A DNA stretch of 64,000 nucleotides from Roseomonas sp. (GCA_020249435.1 JADCFQ010000007.1:62001-126000); one strand, 5' to 3'. Shown: positions 15,915-25,834, numbered from the stretch's first letter. The notes: generated by a model not told the origin, from the sequence alone. A program made the numbers and translations.

Positions 15915-18320
15915 ATGCCTGAGGAGTTGATCGCCTGGTTTGAAAAGCTCGGGGCGGGCGATGTGCCGCGTGTAGGCGGCAAGAACGCCTCGCTTGGTGA
16001 AATGACCCAGGCGCTGGGTGCTGCGGGCATCCGCGTGCCGGCCGGCTTCGCCACGACGGCGGCGGCCTATCGCGCCCATGTGGCGGAAAGCGGCATTGGG
16101 CCCGAACTGGCCGAGCAGCTTGCAGCCTTGCAGGCAGGCAAAATCACTTTGCAACAGGCGGGCCAGGCGATCCGCCACTTGTTTCTGGAACGCGATTTGT
16201 CGCCCGCCTTGGCGGAGGCCATTCGCAGCGCCTATCGCGATCTGGCCGCGCGTCAGCAGGTTTCCGCGCCCGCGGTTGCCGTCCGCAGCAGCGCCACTGC
16301 CGAGGATTTGCCGACGGCGAGCTTCGCCGGCCAGCAGGAAAGCTTTTTGAATATACGCGGTGAAGCCGCACTGCTTGAAGCCTGCCGGCGCTGCTACGCC
16401 TCACTTTTTACCGATCGTGCCATCGCCTATCGGGAAGCGAATGGCTTTGATCATCTCTCGGTTGCGCTTTCCATCGGCGTGCAGATCATGGTGCGGTCTG
16501 ATCTTGCCGGGTCCGGCGTGATCTTCACCCTTGATACGGAAACGGGTTTTCCAGGCGTGGTCATCATCAGTGCAGCCTGGGGCCTTGGTGAGACGGTGGT
16601 GCAAGGCACGGTTGAACCCGACAAGTATACTGTCTTCAAGCCGCTTCTTGCCGAGCGGCATGCGATACCCATCATTGAACGCAGCCGCGGTGCCAAGGAT
16701 CGCAAGCTGGTTTATGCTGAAGGCGGCAGCGCAAGCACCTCCCTTCTTGAAACAACTCAGCGCGAACGCGAAACCTTTGTGCTGGAAAGCGCTGAGATTT
16801 TGCAACTCGCGCGCTGGGCAGTGGCTGTTGAACAGCATTATGGCCGTCCGATGGATCTGGAATGGGCAAAGGATGGTGAGACTGGCGCGCTATTCATCGT
16901 GCAGGCGAGGCCGGAGACAGTACAGGCGCGCCGTACTGGCATATTGCGGAACTGGCGGCTCAAGGATCGGCGCGCAAGGCCCATCCTGACCGGTGCTGCG
17001 GTGGGTGAGGCGATCGCGACGGCCGAGGCCTGCGTCATTCGCGGCGCCGAGGATATTGCACGCTTTCGTGACGGCGCGATTTTGGTAACCGAGGCGACCG
17101 ATCCCGATTGGGTACCCATCATGCGGCGCGCGGCCGGCATCATCACCGATCACGGCGGCCCAACGAGCCATGCTGCCATCGTCAGCCGCGAACTTGGCGT
17201 GCCGGCCGTGATTGGCACGGGCCGCGCCACCGCGATGCTGCAGGATGGCCAATCCATCACGCTGTCTTGCGCCGAGGGTGAGGAAGGCCGGATTTATGAG
17301 GGTCGCCTGGAATTCGATGTGACCGAGATTGATGTAGCGGCATTACCACGCAGCCGCACCAAGCTGATGTTAAACCTTGCCAATCCCGCTGCGGCGCTGC
17401 GCTGGTGGCGCTTGCCTGCCGCGGGTGTTGGCTTGGCGCGGATGGAATTCATCATCAACGACCATATCCGCATCCATCCCATGGCACTGCTGCGCTTTGA
17501 TACATTGCAGGACAGGGACGCAAAGCAGCGCATCGCGGCCATGACGCGCGGCTGGCCCGACAAGGCGGAATATTTCGTAGACCGGCTGGCGCAAGGCATT
17601 GCGAAGCTTGCCGCGCCGTTTCATCCGAGGCCGGTTATTCTTCGGCTGTCTGATTTCAAGAGCAACGAATACGCGCATCTGATTGGTGGCGGCGCATTCG
17701 AACCGGCGGAAGAAAACCCCATGCTCGGGCTGCGCGGCGCCTCACGCTACACATCCGAACGTTACCGCGATGGCTTCGCCTTGGAATGCCGCGCGATCCG
17801 GCGCGTGCGGGAGGTGATCGGCCTGCGCAACCTGATTGTGATGGTGCCCTTTTGCCGTAGCCCGGCTGAGGCTGACCGTGTGCTGGCGGAAATGGCGCGC
17901 CACGGTCTGGTGCGCGGTGCCGATGGGCTAGAGGTCTATGTCATGTGCGAAATTCCATCGAATGTGATCCTGTCAGAGGAATTCGCCGCACGCTTCGATG
18001 GGTTTTCGATTGGTTCGAATGATCTGACACAGCTTGTGCTTGGCGTTGACCGCGATTCGGCTGAATTGGCGCCGCTATTTGACGAACGCGATGCCGCGGT
18101 GACGCGTATGATCGCGGATGTCATCCGCCGCGCCGATGCCTGCGGCGTGCCGGTTGGCATTTGCGGTGAAGCACCAAGCAATCATCCAGGCTTTGCCGAA
18201 TTCCTAGTGGAACAGGGCATTGATTCCATCTCGCTCAATCCGGATGGCTTTGCGGCCGTGCTTCGCCGCATTGCTGACCTGGAAGCGCGGATGGATGCAA
18301 AACAAGGAGGAACATCATGA
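15915..18320 (+). CDS. ppsA: Phosphoenolpyruvate synthase
   Basis: An 801-residue enzyme converting pyruvate, ATP and water to phosphoenolpyruvate, AMP and phosphate, a gluconeogenic step. The N-terminal ATP-binding domain has VGGKNASLGEM (20-30) and AVRSSATAEDLP (122-133). The phospho-carrier His is 419 in GGPTSHAAIVSRELG, matching E. coli His421. The C-terminal TIM barrel shows NPMLGLRGASR, MCEIPSN, GSNDLTQ and a CGEAPSN catalytic loop. It is about the usual length. Downstream a small gene overlaps its stop by four bases. Pairing with hsp20 under a redox-type box suggests a role in low-oxygen or stress metabolism rather than routine growth on three-carbon acids. Confidence 0.93.
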   Translation: MPEELIAWFEKLGAGDVPRVGGKNASLGEMTQALGAAGIRVPAGFATTAAAYRAHVAESGIGPELAEQLAALQAGKITLQQAGQAIRHLFLERDLSPALAEAIRSAYRDLAARQQVSAPAVAVRSSATAEDLPTASFAGQQESFLNIRGEAALLEACRRCYASLFTDRAIAYREANGFDHLSVALSIGVQIMVRSDLAGSGVIFTLDTETGFPGVVIISAAWGLGETVVQGTVEPDKYTVFKPLLAERHAIPIIERSRGAKDRKLVYAEGGSASTSLLETTQRERETFVLESAEILQLARWAVAVEQHYGRPMDLEWAKDGETGALFIVQARPETVQARRTGILRNWRLKDRRARPILTGAAVGEAIATAEACVIRGAEDIARFRDGAILVTEATDPDWVPIMRRAAGIITDHGGPTSHAAIVSRELGVPAVIGTGRATAMLQDGQSITLSCAEGEEGRIYEGRLEFDVTEIDVAALPRSRTKLMLNLANPAAALRWWRLPAAGVGLARMEFIINDHIRIHPMALLRFDTLQDRDAKQRIAAMTRGWPDKAEYFVDRLAQGIAKLAAPFHPRPVILRLSDFKSNEYAHLIGGGAFEPAEENPMLGLRGASRYTSERYRDGFALECRAIRRVREVIGLRNLIVMVPFCRSPAEADRVLAEMARHGLVRGADGLEVYVMCEIPSNVILSEEFAARFDGFSIGSNDLTQLVLGVDRDSAELAPLFDERDAAVTRMIADVIRRADACGVPVGICGEAPSNHPGFAEFLVEQGIDSISLNPDGFAAVLRRIADLEARMDAKQGGTS

Positions 18321-18607
18321 CCACACGAACAGTGCTGGCGGAAATCGCCGCCGAGCGGACGCGTCAGGACGCGCAATGGGGCGGCGCCACGCGCGATGAT
18401 GCGCTGCCGCTGCCCGCCTTTGTGCAGCTCATGGAAGATTACGCCGGCTGGGCGCGGGTAAAGGCGCGCGAAGGCTCCTTGGTGGAGGCGCGCCAGCGCC
18501 TGGTACAGGCGGCGGCCTTGGCGGTCGCGGCTGTGGAAAGCCTGGACCGACGCTCAGCCGGCAGCACCGAAGCCGCAGCGAATAGCCCTGGGCTTACGTG
18601 GGAATAG
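18317..18607 (+). CDS. Small protein with an ERTRQDAQWGG motif, coupled to ppsA
   Basis: A 96-residue protein whose ATG overlaps the ppsA stop. It opens with VLAEIAAERTRQDAQWGGATRDD. The ERxRQxxxWGxxxHDD pattern is typical of small phage proteins and of dATP/dGTP diphosphatase-like (MazG-related) folds; here the first acid position is Arg-Asp-Asp instead of His-Asp-Asp. A long helix (FVQLMEDYAGWARVKA, then QRLVQAAALAVAAVESL) follows. The function is unknown; it may bind a nucleotide. It could be a domesticated phage gene. Confidence 0.6.
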   Translation: MTTRTVLAEIAAERTRQDAQWGGATRDDALPLPAFVQLMEDYAGWARVKAREGSLVEARQRLVQAAALAVAAVESLDRRSAGSTEAAANSPGLTWE

Positions 18608-18617
18608 GGGTGTTAGG

Positions 18618-18651
18618 TGGCAGTGACCACGCATGGTGATCTTAACTGCCA
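18618..18651 (+). other. Hairpin-forming dyad between ppsA operon and tRNA
   Basis: TGGCAGT (18618-18624) pairs with ACTGCCA (18645-18651), with a smaller dyad (GACCAC/GGTGATC) inside. No T-run follows, so it is not a standard terminator; it may still stabilise the 3' end of the hsp20-ppsA transcript. Confidence 0.4.
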
Positions 18652-18704
18652 TAGGACGCCAGGCGTAACGAATGGCTTGGACTTCACCCGATGCAACGTC
18701 AGAA

Positions 18705-18778
18705 CGCGCCCTGGTGGATTCGAACCACCGACCCACAGCTTAGAAGGCTGTTGCTCTATCCAACTGAGCTAAGGGCGC
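18705..18778 (-). tRNA. tRNA-Arg (anticodon TCT)
   Basis: A full cloverleaf can be folded on the minus strand: acceptor GCGCCCT/AGGGCGC with discriminator G, D-arm GCTC/GAGC, anticodon stem ACAGC/GCTGT around the loop CTTCTAA (anticodon TCT, reading AGA), variable loop of five, and T-arm GGTGG/CCACC with TTCGAAT. The 74-base gene does not encode the CCA end. The rare-codon tRNA suits a GC-rich genome that still uses AGA occasionally. Confidence 0.95.
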
Positions 18779-18793
18779 CCTGAAAACGCAACC

Positions 18794-19120
18794 TCAATGC
18801 GACCAATTCTCATGCCGGCCGAATTTGAAGTTATCGGCATAGACTTTCGGCTTGATGGCGCCCGCGGCCTTGGCTGGCGCTTCGGCTTCATAACGCAGGC
18901 CCTGTGCCTCGGCATAGGCAATTGCCTGATCGCGGCTATCGAAATGCAGCGTCACCTGCTTTGCCGTATCGGCCGATCCATACCAGCCCACCAATTGATC
19001 AGCACGCTGCGCTTCGCTCGGCACGAAACTCAGTACCCATCCTGCCTTTGCGGCGCGGCCGGATTGCATGGCGGATTTCGCCGGCTGGTAGATGCGCGCA
19101 AAACCTTTGGTTTCGGACAT
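18794..19120 (-). CDS. Complex I accessory subunit, NDUFS4 family
   Basis: A 108-residue protein of the ETC_C1_NDUFS4 family, an accessory subunit of NADH:ubiquinone oxidoreductase shared by alphaproteobacteria and mitochondria. Visible marks: ARIYQPAKSAMQSGRA at the start, WVLSFVPSE, LVGWYGSADTAKQVTLHFDSRDQAIAYAEAQG and the ending YADNFKFGRHENWSH. ATG 19120 is preferred (AGGAAGAGGT upstream); the frame is open farther. It is outside any nuo operon here, as is usual. Confidence 0.88.
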   Translation of the reverse strand: MSETKGFARIYQPAKSAMQSGRAAKAGWVLSFVPSEAQRADQLVGWYGSADTAKQVTLHFDSRDQAIAYAEAQGLRYEAEAPAKAAGAIKPKVYADNFKFGRHENWSH

Positions 19121-19251
19121 TGGCTTACCTCTTCCTCTGACACTTCTTGTCCAACATTCGGCGGCGAATCTCAAGCGAAAGCGGTGGCTTTCCCTGGCCT
19201 ACGAACTGCCCCTAAGCTTATGGCGCCCATGCCCAACCAAGGAACCCCGCC

Positions 19252-20400
19252 ATGCTGCCCAGCCAACGCGATGCCTTCGATATCCCGCGGGATGTCTGCT
19301 ACCTGAACGCGGCTTCCTGGAGCCCCCTGCCCCGCGCCGTACAGGCCGCCGGGCATGAGGGGGTGGAGCGTAAGGCACGCCCCTGGGAAGTGGACCCTGG
19401 CCTTGCCCGCGCCCAACACGAAAGAACACGCGCGGCCGCCGCAGCCCTGATAGGCGCAGCGCCTGAGGACGTGGCGCTGATCCCCTCGGTCTCCTACGGT
19501 GTGGCCGTGGCGGGCAAGATTTTTGCGCCCCCCGCCGGTACGCGGGTCTTGCTGGTGGAAGACGACCATTCCTCCCCCGTCCTGGAATGGATGACGCGCG
19601 CCGCTGAGCAGGGTTTTTCGGTGGAGGTGGTGCGCCGGCCCGCCAATGGCGATTGGACCTCAGCCGTGCTGGAGGCCATCGCGCGGCCAGGCGCGGCGCC
19701 GGTTTCGCTCGCCTCGATCTCCTCGGTGCATTGGGCGGATGGTGGGGCGATTGATATCGCGGCCATCGGGCCTTCCTTGCGCACGCGCGGCGCGGCGCTG
19801 CTGGTGGATGCAACGCATGGCGCCGGCGTGACACCGATTGATGTCGCAACCCTCGATCCCGATTTTCTGATTTTCCCAACATATAAATGGGTGCTTGGGC
19901 CTTATGGGCGCGCCTTCATGTATATCGCCAAGCGCCGGCAGGAAGGCGTCCCTTTGGAGCAAACGGGTTTTGGCCGCCGCGCCATCGCATCCGAAGCTGC
20001 GCCCTATTTGAAGGACACGAGCTTCGCCCCCACCGCGCGCCGGTTTGATATGGGGGAGCGCGATCATTTCATCTCCCTCGAAATGGCGGCCGTGGGCATG
20101 GAGATGATGGCGGCATGGGGCCCAGCCGCGATCAGAGAAAGGCTTGGCGTACTGACCGATCGGCTGGCTGACGGCCTGGCGGCGCAAGGTGCGGCGCTCA
20201 CCGAAAAGCGCTTTCGCGTGCCGCATATTTTGAGCATCGCCTTCCCCGGTGGCATGCCGGAAGGGCTGATTGAAAAACTCGCCGCCTCAGGCGCGCATGT
20301 CGCACCCCGGCTTGGGCGGGTTCGCATCAGCCCGCATGTCTACAATGATGAGGCTGATATTGATCGCTTCCTGGATGTTTGGAGCAAGGTCAGGCAATAA
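19252..20400 (+). CDS. Class V PLP aminotransferase (cysteine desulfurase/isopenicillin N epimerase-like)
   Basis: A 382-residue fold-type I PLP enzyme. Internal aldimine Lys is 212 in FPTYKWVLGPYG; Asp186 (LLVDATHG) contacts the pyridine nitrogen; ISSVHWADGG holds the His that stacks on PLP. No catalytic Cys loop of IscS/SufS type is seen, so an epimerase, kynureninase-like or transaminase role is more likely than cysteine desulfuration. It overlaps the convergent monooxygenase gene by 11 bases. No pathway partner is adjacent, so substrate is open. Confidence 0.75.
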   Translation: MLPSQRDAFDIPRDVCYLNAASWSPLPRAVQAAGHEGVERKARPWEVDPGLARAQHERTRAAAAALIGAAPEDVALIPSVSYGVAVAGKIFAPPAGTRVLLVEDDHSSPVLEWMTRAAEQGFSVEVVRRPANGDWTSAVLEAIARPGAAPVSLASISSVHWADGGAIDIAAIGPSLRTRGAALLVDATHGAGVTPIDVATLDPDFLIFPTYKWVLGPYGRAFMYIAKRRQEGVPLEQTGFGRRAIASEAAPYLKDTSFAPTARRFDMGERDHFISLEMAAVGMEMMAAWGPAAIRERLGVLTDRLADGLAAQGAALTEKRFRVPHILSIAFPGGMPEGLIEKLAASGAHVAPRLGRVRISPHVYNDEADIDRFLDVWSKVRQ

Positions 20401-22312
20401 CGTAGTCAGCAGGATCGAGTTTTTCCGTCATGCGCCGATAATCAACCAGGCGGAAGGGTGAATTGGTCACCACCCTTCCCGCCTTGTTCTTGTACCAACT
20501 GCCGACACCCGGATGCGTCCAGACCATGCGGGCATGCGTCTCATCCAGAAAATCATTATAGGCCGCGCAGCGATCTTCGCGGATTTCGATGCTGCGCGCA
20601 CCGCTTTCCACCAATTCACGAATGGCCTGCATGATGTAACGCACCTGGCATTCCGAATGGAACATGGCACTGCCACCATGCGCGAGGTTTGTCCCCGGCC
20701 CATACAGCATAAAGAAATTCGGAAAGCGCGGTACGGTAATGCCAAGAAAGGCGCGCGGATCATCATCGCCCCAAAGCGCGCGCACCGAAACACCGCCGCG
20801 ACCAAAAACCTCAAAGGACCCAAGCGCCTTGGCGCCATCAAAACCTGTCGCCATGATGATAATTTCGGCGGGATGGTGCCGGCCATCGGTGGTCTCCACA
20901 CCATCCTTCACAATGCGCGCGATGGGTGTGGTGACAAGTTCCACATGCGGCGCGGTCAGCATCTTGTACCAGCCATTATCGCGCAGCATGCGCTTCCCAT
21001 AGGGCGGATAAGGCGGCACCACCTTTTCCAGCAAATCGGTGCGATTGCCGATCTGTGTCTTGATATAACCGATGATATCCTCTCGCAGTTTCTGATTGGT
21101 GGCATTGAGCGATTGCGCCGGCTGATCCCAATTCGGGTCCTTGTGCAGCGACGCATGCATGCCATCAGCGGATGCCCACAGCAGCTGGAAGCGATACCAT
21201 TTTGCATAGAAGGGAATATGCTTGAGCGCCGCCTTCTTCGCTTCCGTCACCACCGCGTGGTAATTGGTGTTATAGACTGCCCAATGCGCCTGGCGCTGGA
21301 AAATCGTGAAATGGCCAAGCTTTGGCGCAATGGAAGGCCCCGCCTGCATGCCGGATGCGCCGGTGCCGATCATCGCCACACGCTTGCCATCCAGCGCAAT
21401 GCTGTGATCCCAACGCGCGGTGTGAAATAGCGGGCCGGCGAAATCCTCAACGCCCGGAATGGGTGGGATGACCGGGCGGCTGATCGTACCAACGGCGCCG
21501 ATCAGCGCTTCAAATTCATGGGTTTCTTCGCGACCATCGGCATGGCGCGTTGTCACGCGCCAGAGCGCCGCCGCTTCATCATAATGCGCGGCGGTGACGC
21601 TGGTATTCAGGTGCAAATGCGGCCGTAGCGCGTATTTATCGGCGATGCCTTCCAGATACTGCCAAAGCTGATCGCGCTTGGAAAAATGCTCCGGCCAATC
21701 ATGGTTCGGTTCGAATGATAGCGAATAGAAATGATTTGGCGTATCCACGCCGCAGTCCGGATAGTCGTTTTCATACCAGGTGCCGCCGACCGCATCATTC
21801 TTCTCGAAAATCGTGAAGGGCAGCCCGGCTTCCTGAAGCTTGATCGCCATCAGCAAGCCGGAAACACCCGCGCCGATAATGCCGGTACGGAAAGCCGCGC
21901 GGCGCGCTGCCGGCACATCGCGGCGCCACTGCACGGTCTTCGGGTCTGGCGCATCCACCACGGTTTCCTCGCGGATCAGCGGCAAATATTCCGGCGGAAC
22001 CTCTGCCCCCACACCAACGGACAGCATCCTATGCAGCAAATGCGCGGGCGGTTCCGCGGGCAATGCGCGCCCGCTTTGCGCGTAATCCAACAGCACGTCG
22101 CGCAGCCAGGCGCGGAGTTCAGCGCGCAGTTTGTCCGGCGCCGCTTCATGGAAATTCCAGGGCCCCTTGATATGGGGTGCAAAGCGGTCAAGCCATTCCG
22201 CTTCGCCAGAAAGATGCACCAGCACCATGAGCAAGGGTGCGATATCGCCACCGGCCAGGGCTTCATCCAACAGGGCAGGATTGGACAGAAAGGTTTTGGG
22301 ATCAGGGATCAT
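20390..22312 (-). CDS. Flavoprotein Baeyer-Villiger monooxygenase (HAPMO-like)
   Basis: A 640-residue FAD/NADPH monooxygenase. The Rossmann motif GAGVSG lies at 147-152, the second nucleotide motif GTGASG at 316-321, and the Baeyer-Villiger fingerprint FxGxxxHxxxW at 291-301 (FAGPLFHTARW). A helical N-terminal extension of about 140 residues before the FAD motif is the size seen in 4-hydroxyacetophenone monooxygenase (about 640 residues), as opposed to the 540 of cyclohexanone enzymes. It inserts oxygen next to a carbonyl to give an ester or lactone. The start is set at ATG 22312, as the frame runs back into the glnA terminator. Substrate unknown. Confidence 0.84.
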   Translation of the reverse strand: MIPDPKTFLSNPALLDEALAGGDIAPLLMVLVHLSGEAEWLDRFAPHIKGPWNFHEAAPDKLRAELRAWLRDVLLDYAQSGRALPAEPPAHLLHRMLSVGVGAEVPPEYLPLIREETVVDAPDPKTVQWRRDVPAARRAAFRTGIIGAGVSGLLMAIKLQEAGLPFTIFEKNDAVGGTWYENDYPDCGVDTPNHFYSLSFEPNHDWPEHFSKRDQLWQYLEGIADKYALRPHLHLNTSVTAAHYDEAAALWRVTTRHADGREETHEFEALIGAVGTISRPVIPPIPGVEDFAGPLFHTARWDHSIALDGKRVAMIGTGASGMQAGPSIAPKLGHFTIFQRQAHWAVYNTNYHAVVTEAKKAALKHIPFYAKWYRFQLLWASADGMHASLHKDPNWDQPAQSLNATNQKLREDIIGYIKTQIGNRTDLLEKVVPPYPPYGKRMLRDNGWYKMLTAPHVELVTTPIARIVKDGVETTDGRHHPAEIIIMATGFDGAKALGSFEVFGRGGVSVRALWGDDDPRAFLGITVPRFPNFFMLYGPGTNLAHGGSAMFHSECQVRYIMQAIRELVESGARSIEIREDRCAAYNDFLDETHARMVWTHPGVGSWYKNKAGRVVTNSPFRLVDYRRMTEKLDPADYVIA

Positions 22313-22350
22313 GGCGCGTAGCTGATCACGACAGGCCCCAAAATGCAAAA

Positions 22351-22375
22351 GGGCCCCGCATATCCTGCGGGGCCC
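22351..22375 (-). terminator. Rho-independent terminator after glnA
   Basis: On the minus strand GGGCCCCGCA and TGCGGGGCCC form a perfect 10-bp stem with a TATCC-type loop, followed by TTTTGCATTTT. It lies 24 bases after the glnA stop and isolates glnA from the monooxygenase gene. Confidence 0.82.
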
Positions 22376-22399
22376 CTTCCCTATCCGACCTGAAGCAGA

Positions 22400-23839
22400 T
22401 CAGACGGAGTAGTACATCTCAAACTCAACCGGGTGCGGGGTGTGTTCAAACTTGTACACATCCGACCACTTGAGTTCGATATAGCTTTCGATCTGATCCT
22501 TGGAGAAAACATCGCCAGCGAGCAGGAAGTCGTGATCCGCTTCCAGCGCCTGCAGCGCTTCACGCAAGGAACCGCACACGGTCGGAATGCCCTTCAGCTC
22601 TTCCGGCGGCAGGTCATACAGATCCTTATCCATCGGGTCGCCCGGATGGATCTTGTTCTTGATGCCATCAATGCCGGCCATCAGCATGGCAGCGAAGGCA
22701 AGGTAGGGATTCGCACCCGGATCCGGGAAGCGCACTTCAACGCGCTTCGCCTTCGGGCTGGTCGCGTAAGGAATGCGGCAGGAAGCCGAACGGTTGCGCG
22801 CGGAATAGGCGAGCAACACGGGGGCTTCAAAACCCGGGATCAACCGCTTGTAGGAATTGGTCAGCGGGTTGGTGAAGGCATTCAGCGCCTTGGCGTGCTT
22901 GATGATGCCGCCAATGTAATACAGCGCCGTTTCGGACAGATCGGCATAGCCATTGCCGGCGAATACCGGCTTGCCAGCCTTCCAGATGGACTGGTGCACA
23001 TGCATGCCCGAACCATTATCGCCATAGATCGGCTTCGGCATGAAGGTCGCGGTCTTGCCGTAGCTATGGGCGACATTGTGCACGCAGTATTTGTAGATCT
23101 GCATGAAATCCGCCTGCTGCACCAGCGGGCCGAACTTCGTGCCGAGCTCATGCTGGGACTGCGCCACTTCATGGTGATGCTTTTCGATCGGCAGGCCCAT
23201 CTCACCCATGGTGGAGAGCATCTCGGCGCGCAGATCCTGTTCGCTATCCACCGGCGGCACCGGGAAATAGCCACCCTTCACCACCGGGCGATGGCCCATA
23301 TTCCCTTCCGGGAAATCCTTCATATTGGCGCCAGGGCCTTCAACGCTATCCAGCGAGAAATGGCCGAAATTGCCGCCCGTGCCGAACTTCACATTGTCAA
23401 ACACGAAGAATTCCGCTTCCGGGCCGAAGAAGGCGGTATCGCCAATCCCGGTGGATTTCAGGAATTCTTCCGCCTTCTTCGCGGTGGAGCGCGGGTCGCG
23501 GTTGTAGCGCTGACCGGTGGAGGGCTCATAAATGTCGCAGAACAGGATCATCTGCGGCTTGGCCGAGAAGGGATCCATCACCGCCGTCGTCGCATCCGGC
23601 ATCAGGATCATGTCGGATTCATTGATCGCCTTCCAACCCGCGATGGAGGAACCATCAAACATGATCCCTTCTTCGAAGATTTCCGGCTCGATGGTCGAAA
23701 CATGCTGGGCGGTGTGCTGCCACTTGCCGCGCGGATCCGTGAAACGGAAATCCACATATTCGACGCTGTGTTCCTTGATCATCTCCATAACCTTGGAGAC
23801 GGCATTGCCACCCGCGGCGGCTGCTGGCTTCTTGGCCAT
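22400..23839 (-). CDS. glnA: Glutamine synthetase type I
   Basis: A 479-residue enzyme that makes glutamine from glutamate, ammonia and ATP. Marks: FDGSSIAGW (metal and substrate N-terminal domain), [10 protein letters not shown] and [11 protein letters not shown] (metal-binding Glu and His), NRSASCRIP (ATP and glutamate site), and the adenylylation Tyr near 408 in DLYDLPPEE. That Tyr means it can be inactivated by GlnE. ATG 23839 is preferred over the in-frame TTG at 23848. The gene follows glnB on the same strand, the usual alphaproteobacterial order. Confidence 0.96.
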   Translation of the reverse strand: MAKKPAAAAGGNAVSKVMEMIKEHSVEYVDFRFTDPRGKWQHTAQHVSTIEPEIFEEGIMFDGSSIAGWKAINESDMILMPDATTAVMDPFSAKPQMILFCDIYEPSTGQRYNRDPRSTAKKAEEFLKSTGIGDTAFFGPEAEFFVFDNVKFGTGGNFGHFSLDSVEGPGANMKDFPEGNMGHRPVVKGGYFPVPPVDSEQDLRAEMLSTMGEMGLPIEKHHHEVAQSQHELGTKFGPLVQQADFMQIYKYCVHNVAHSYGKTATFMPKPIYGDNGSGMHVHQSIWKAGKPVFAGNGYADLSETALYYIGGIIKHAKALNAFTNPLTNSYKRLIPGFEAPVLLAYSARNRSASCRIPYATSPKAKRVEVRFPDPGANPYLAFAAMLMAGIDGIKNKIHPGDPMDKDLYDLPPEELKGIPTVCGSLREALQALEADHDFLLAGDVFSKDQIESYIELKWSDVYKFEHTPHPVEFEMYYSV

Positions 23840-23993
23840 CCTGTGCAATCCTATTCCCTGCTAGCGAACCCCGAAAGAAACTGCCCCGAGCCGCGACTTC
23901 GGTATCCCGCGGCCCAGTCCGGCACCAGTCAGGCGCCCTCAAAGGTACCCATCTGGCTTACTCAGGCGCGGCAGGGTCTATTCCTGCCACCCT

Positions 23994-24027
23994 CGCCCCG
24001 CAACCCCTGCCGAGATGGGGTGGGGCG
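23994..24027 (-). other. Hairpin between glnB and glnA
   Basis: CGCCCC (23994-23999) and ACCCC (24003-24007) pair with GGGGT (24017-24021) and GGGGCG (24022-24027), giving an 11-bp stem with a three-base bulge. It lies between glnB and glnA and has no T-run, so it may set the ratio of the two transcripts by processing or partial termination. Confidence 0.45.
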
Positions 24028-24040
24028 AAACTCAAAGGCT

Positions 24041-24548
<508 letters not shown>

Positions 24549-24652
24549 CGTGGCATCACCGCTCTATGGCTTGCCCCCCGCCGCATCGCACCCCATAAGC
24601 GGGACAGTGCTGGCACCGACCAGCCAGGGTTCAAAGCAGTCGGGCAGGTTAG

Positions 24653-25825
24653 ATGAAGCCGCAGAACGAAGTCCTTTCAGGCATTGGCACCACCATCTTC
24701 ACCGTCATGTCGGCACTCGCCAATCAGCATGGCGCGGTCAATCTGGGCCAGGGTTTCCCTGATTATGATGGCCCGGCCGATGTGATCCATGCCGCCGCCG
24801 CCGCGCTTCTGGATGGCCGCAACCAATACCCGCCCATGAGCGGCGTGCCGGAACTCCGCCAGGCGGTCGCCCATCACAATAAGCGCTTCTATGGCATTGA
24901 AGCCGACCCGGATGCCGAGGTGGTGGTGACCTCGGGCGCCACTGAGGCGATTACCGCCTGCCTCATGGCCGTGCTCAATCCCGGCGATGAATGCGTGCTG
25001 ATTGAACCGCTTTATGACACCTATCTGCCGGTGGTGCGGTTGCTTGGTGCCGTGCCGAAGTTGGTGCGGCTCAGCCCGCCGGAATGGGCGCTGCCGCGCG
25101 CGGAATTGGCCGCAGCTTTCGGCCCGAAGACCAAGGCCGTATTGCTGAACACACCGATGAACCCGACCGGCAAGGTCTTCACCGAAGAAGAACTCCGCTT
25201 CATCGCGGGCCAGCTGGAACAGCATGATTGCTACGCGATTTGCGATGAGGTCTATGAACACCTGACCTTCGATGGCGCAAAGCATATCCCGCTGATGACG
25301 CTGCCTGGTATGCGCGCGCGCTGCATGCGGGTTGGCAGTGCCGGCAAGACGTTTTCGCTGACAGGCTGGAAGATCGGCTATATCACGGCGGATCGCAGCC
25401 TTACCCAAAATGTGACGAAGGCGCACCAGAACCTGACCTTCACCACCGCGCCCAATTTGCAGCGCGGTGTGGCGGTGGGGCTCATGAAGGATGACGCCTA
25501 TTTCCACGGGCTTTCGACACATCTGCAGGCGAAGCGCGACAAGCTTGGCGCGGGCCTGGCGCGGCTTGGCTTTGATGTGCTGCCGACCAAGGGTTCCTAT
25601 TTCATCACGACCGATTTTCGCCCGCTGGGCTTCAATGGCGATGATGTCGCCTTCTGCCGCACGCTGACGGAAGAAGCCAAGGTCACGGCGATTCCAGTGA
25701 CCGCCTTCTACGCCAGTGAGGATGCGCCATCCCATTACGCGCGCTTTGCCTTCTGCAAGGGCGATGCGGTGATTGATGAGGCGCTGGCGCGGATGGAAAG
25801 CTGGCTGTCGAAACGGCGCGGCTGA
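24653..25825 (+). CDS. Class I/II PLP aminotransferase (methionine/kynurenine type)
   Basis: A 390-residue transaminase. PLP Lys232 sits in GSAGKTFSLTGWKIGY, Asp198 in CDEVYEHLTFDG, and NPTG is at 170-173. The N-terminus VNLGQGFPDYDGP and the ending of the domain match the MtnE/YbdL/kynurenine aminotransferase group, which uses methionine, phenylalanine, aromatic or kynurenine amino donors. It diverges from glnB. Substrate not decided by sequence alone. The next gene is convergent and ends nine bases beyond. Confidence 0.83.
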   Translation: MKPQNEVLSGIGTTIFTVMSALANQHGAVNLGQGFPDYDGPADVIHAAAAALLDGRNQYPPMSGVPELRQAVAHHNKRFYGIEADPDAEVVVTSGATEAITACLMAVLNPGDECVLIEPLYDTYLPVVRLLGAVPKLVRLSPPEWALPRAELAAAFGPKTKAVLLNTPMNPTGKVFTEEELRFIAGQLEQHDCYAICDEVYEHLTFDGAKHIPLMTLPGMRARCMRVGSAGKTFSLTGWKIGYITADRSLTQNVTKAHQNLTFTTAPNLQRGVAVGLMKDDAYFHGLSTHLQAKRDKLGAGLARLGFDVLPTKGSYFITTDFRPLGFNGDDVAFCRTLTEEAKVTAIPVTAFYASEDAPSHYARFAFCKGDAVIDEALARMESWLSKRRG

Positions 25826-25834
25826 ACCAGGCGT

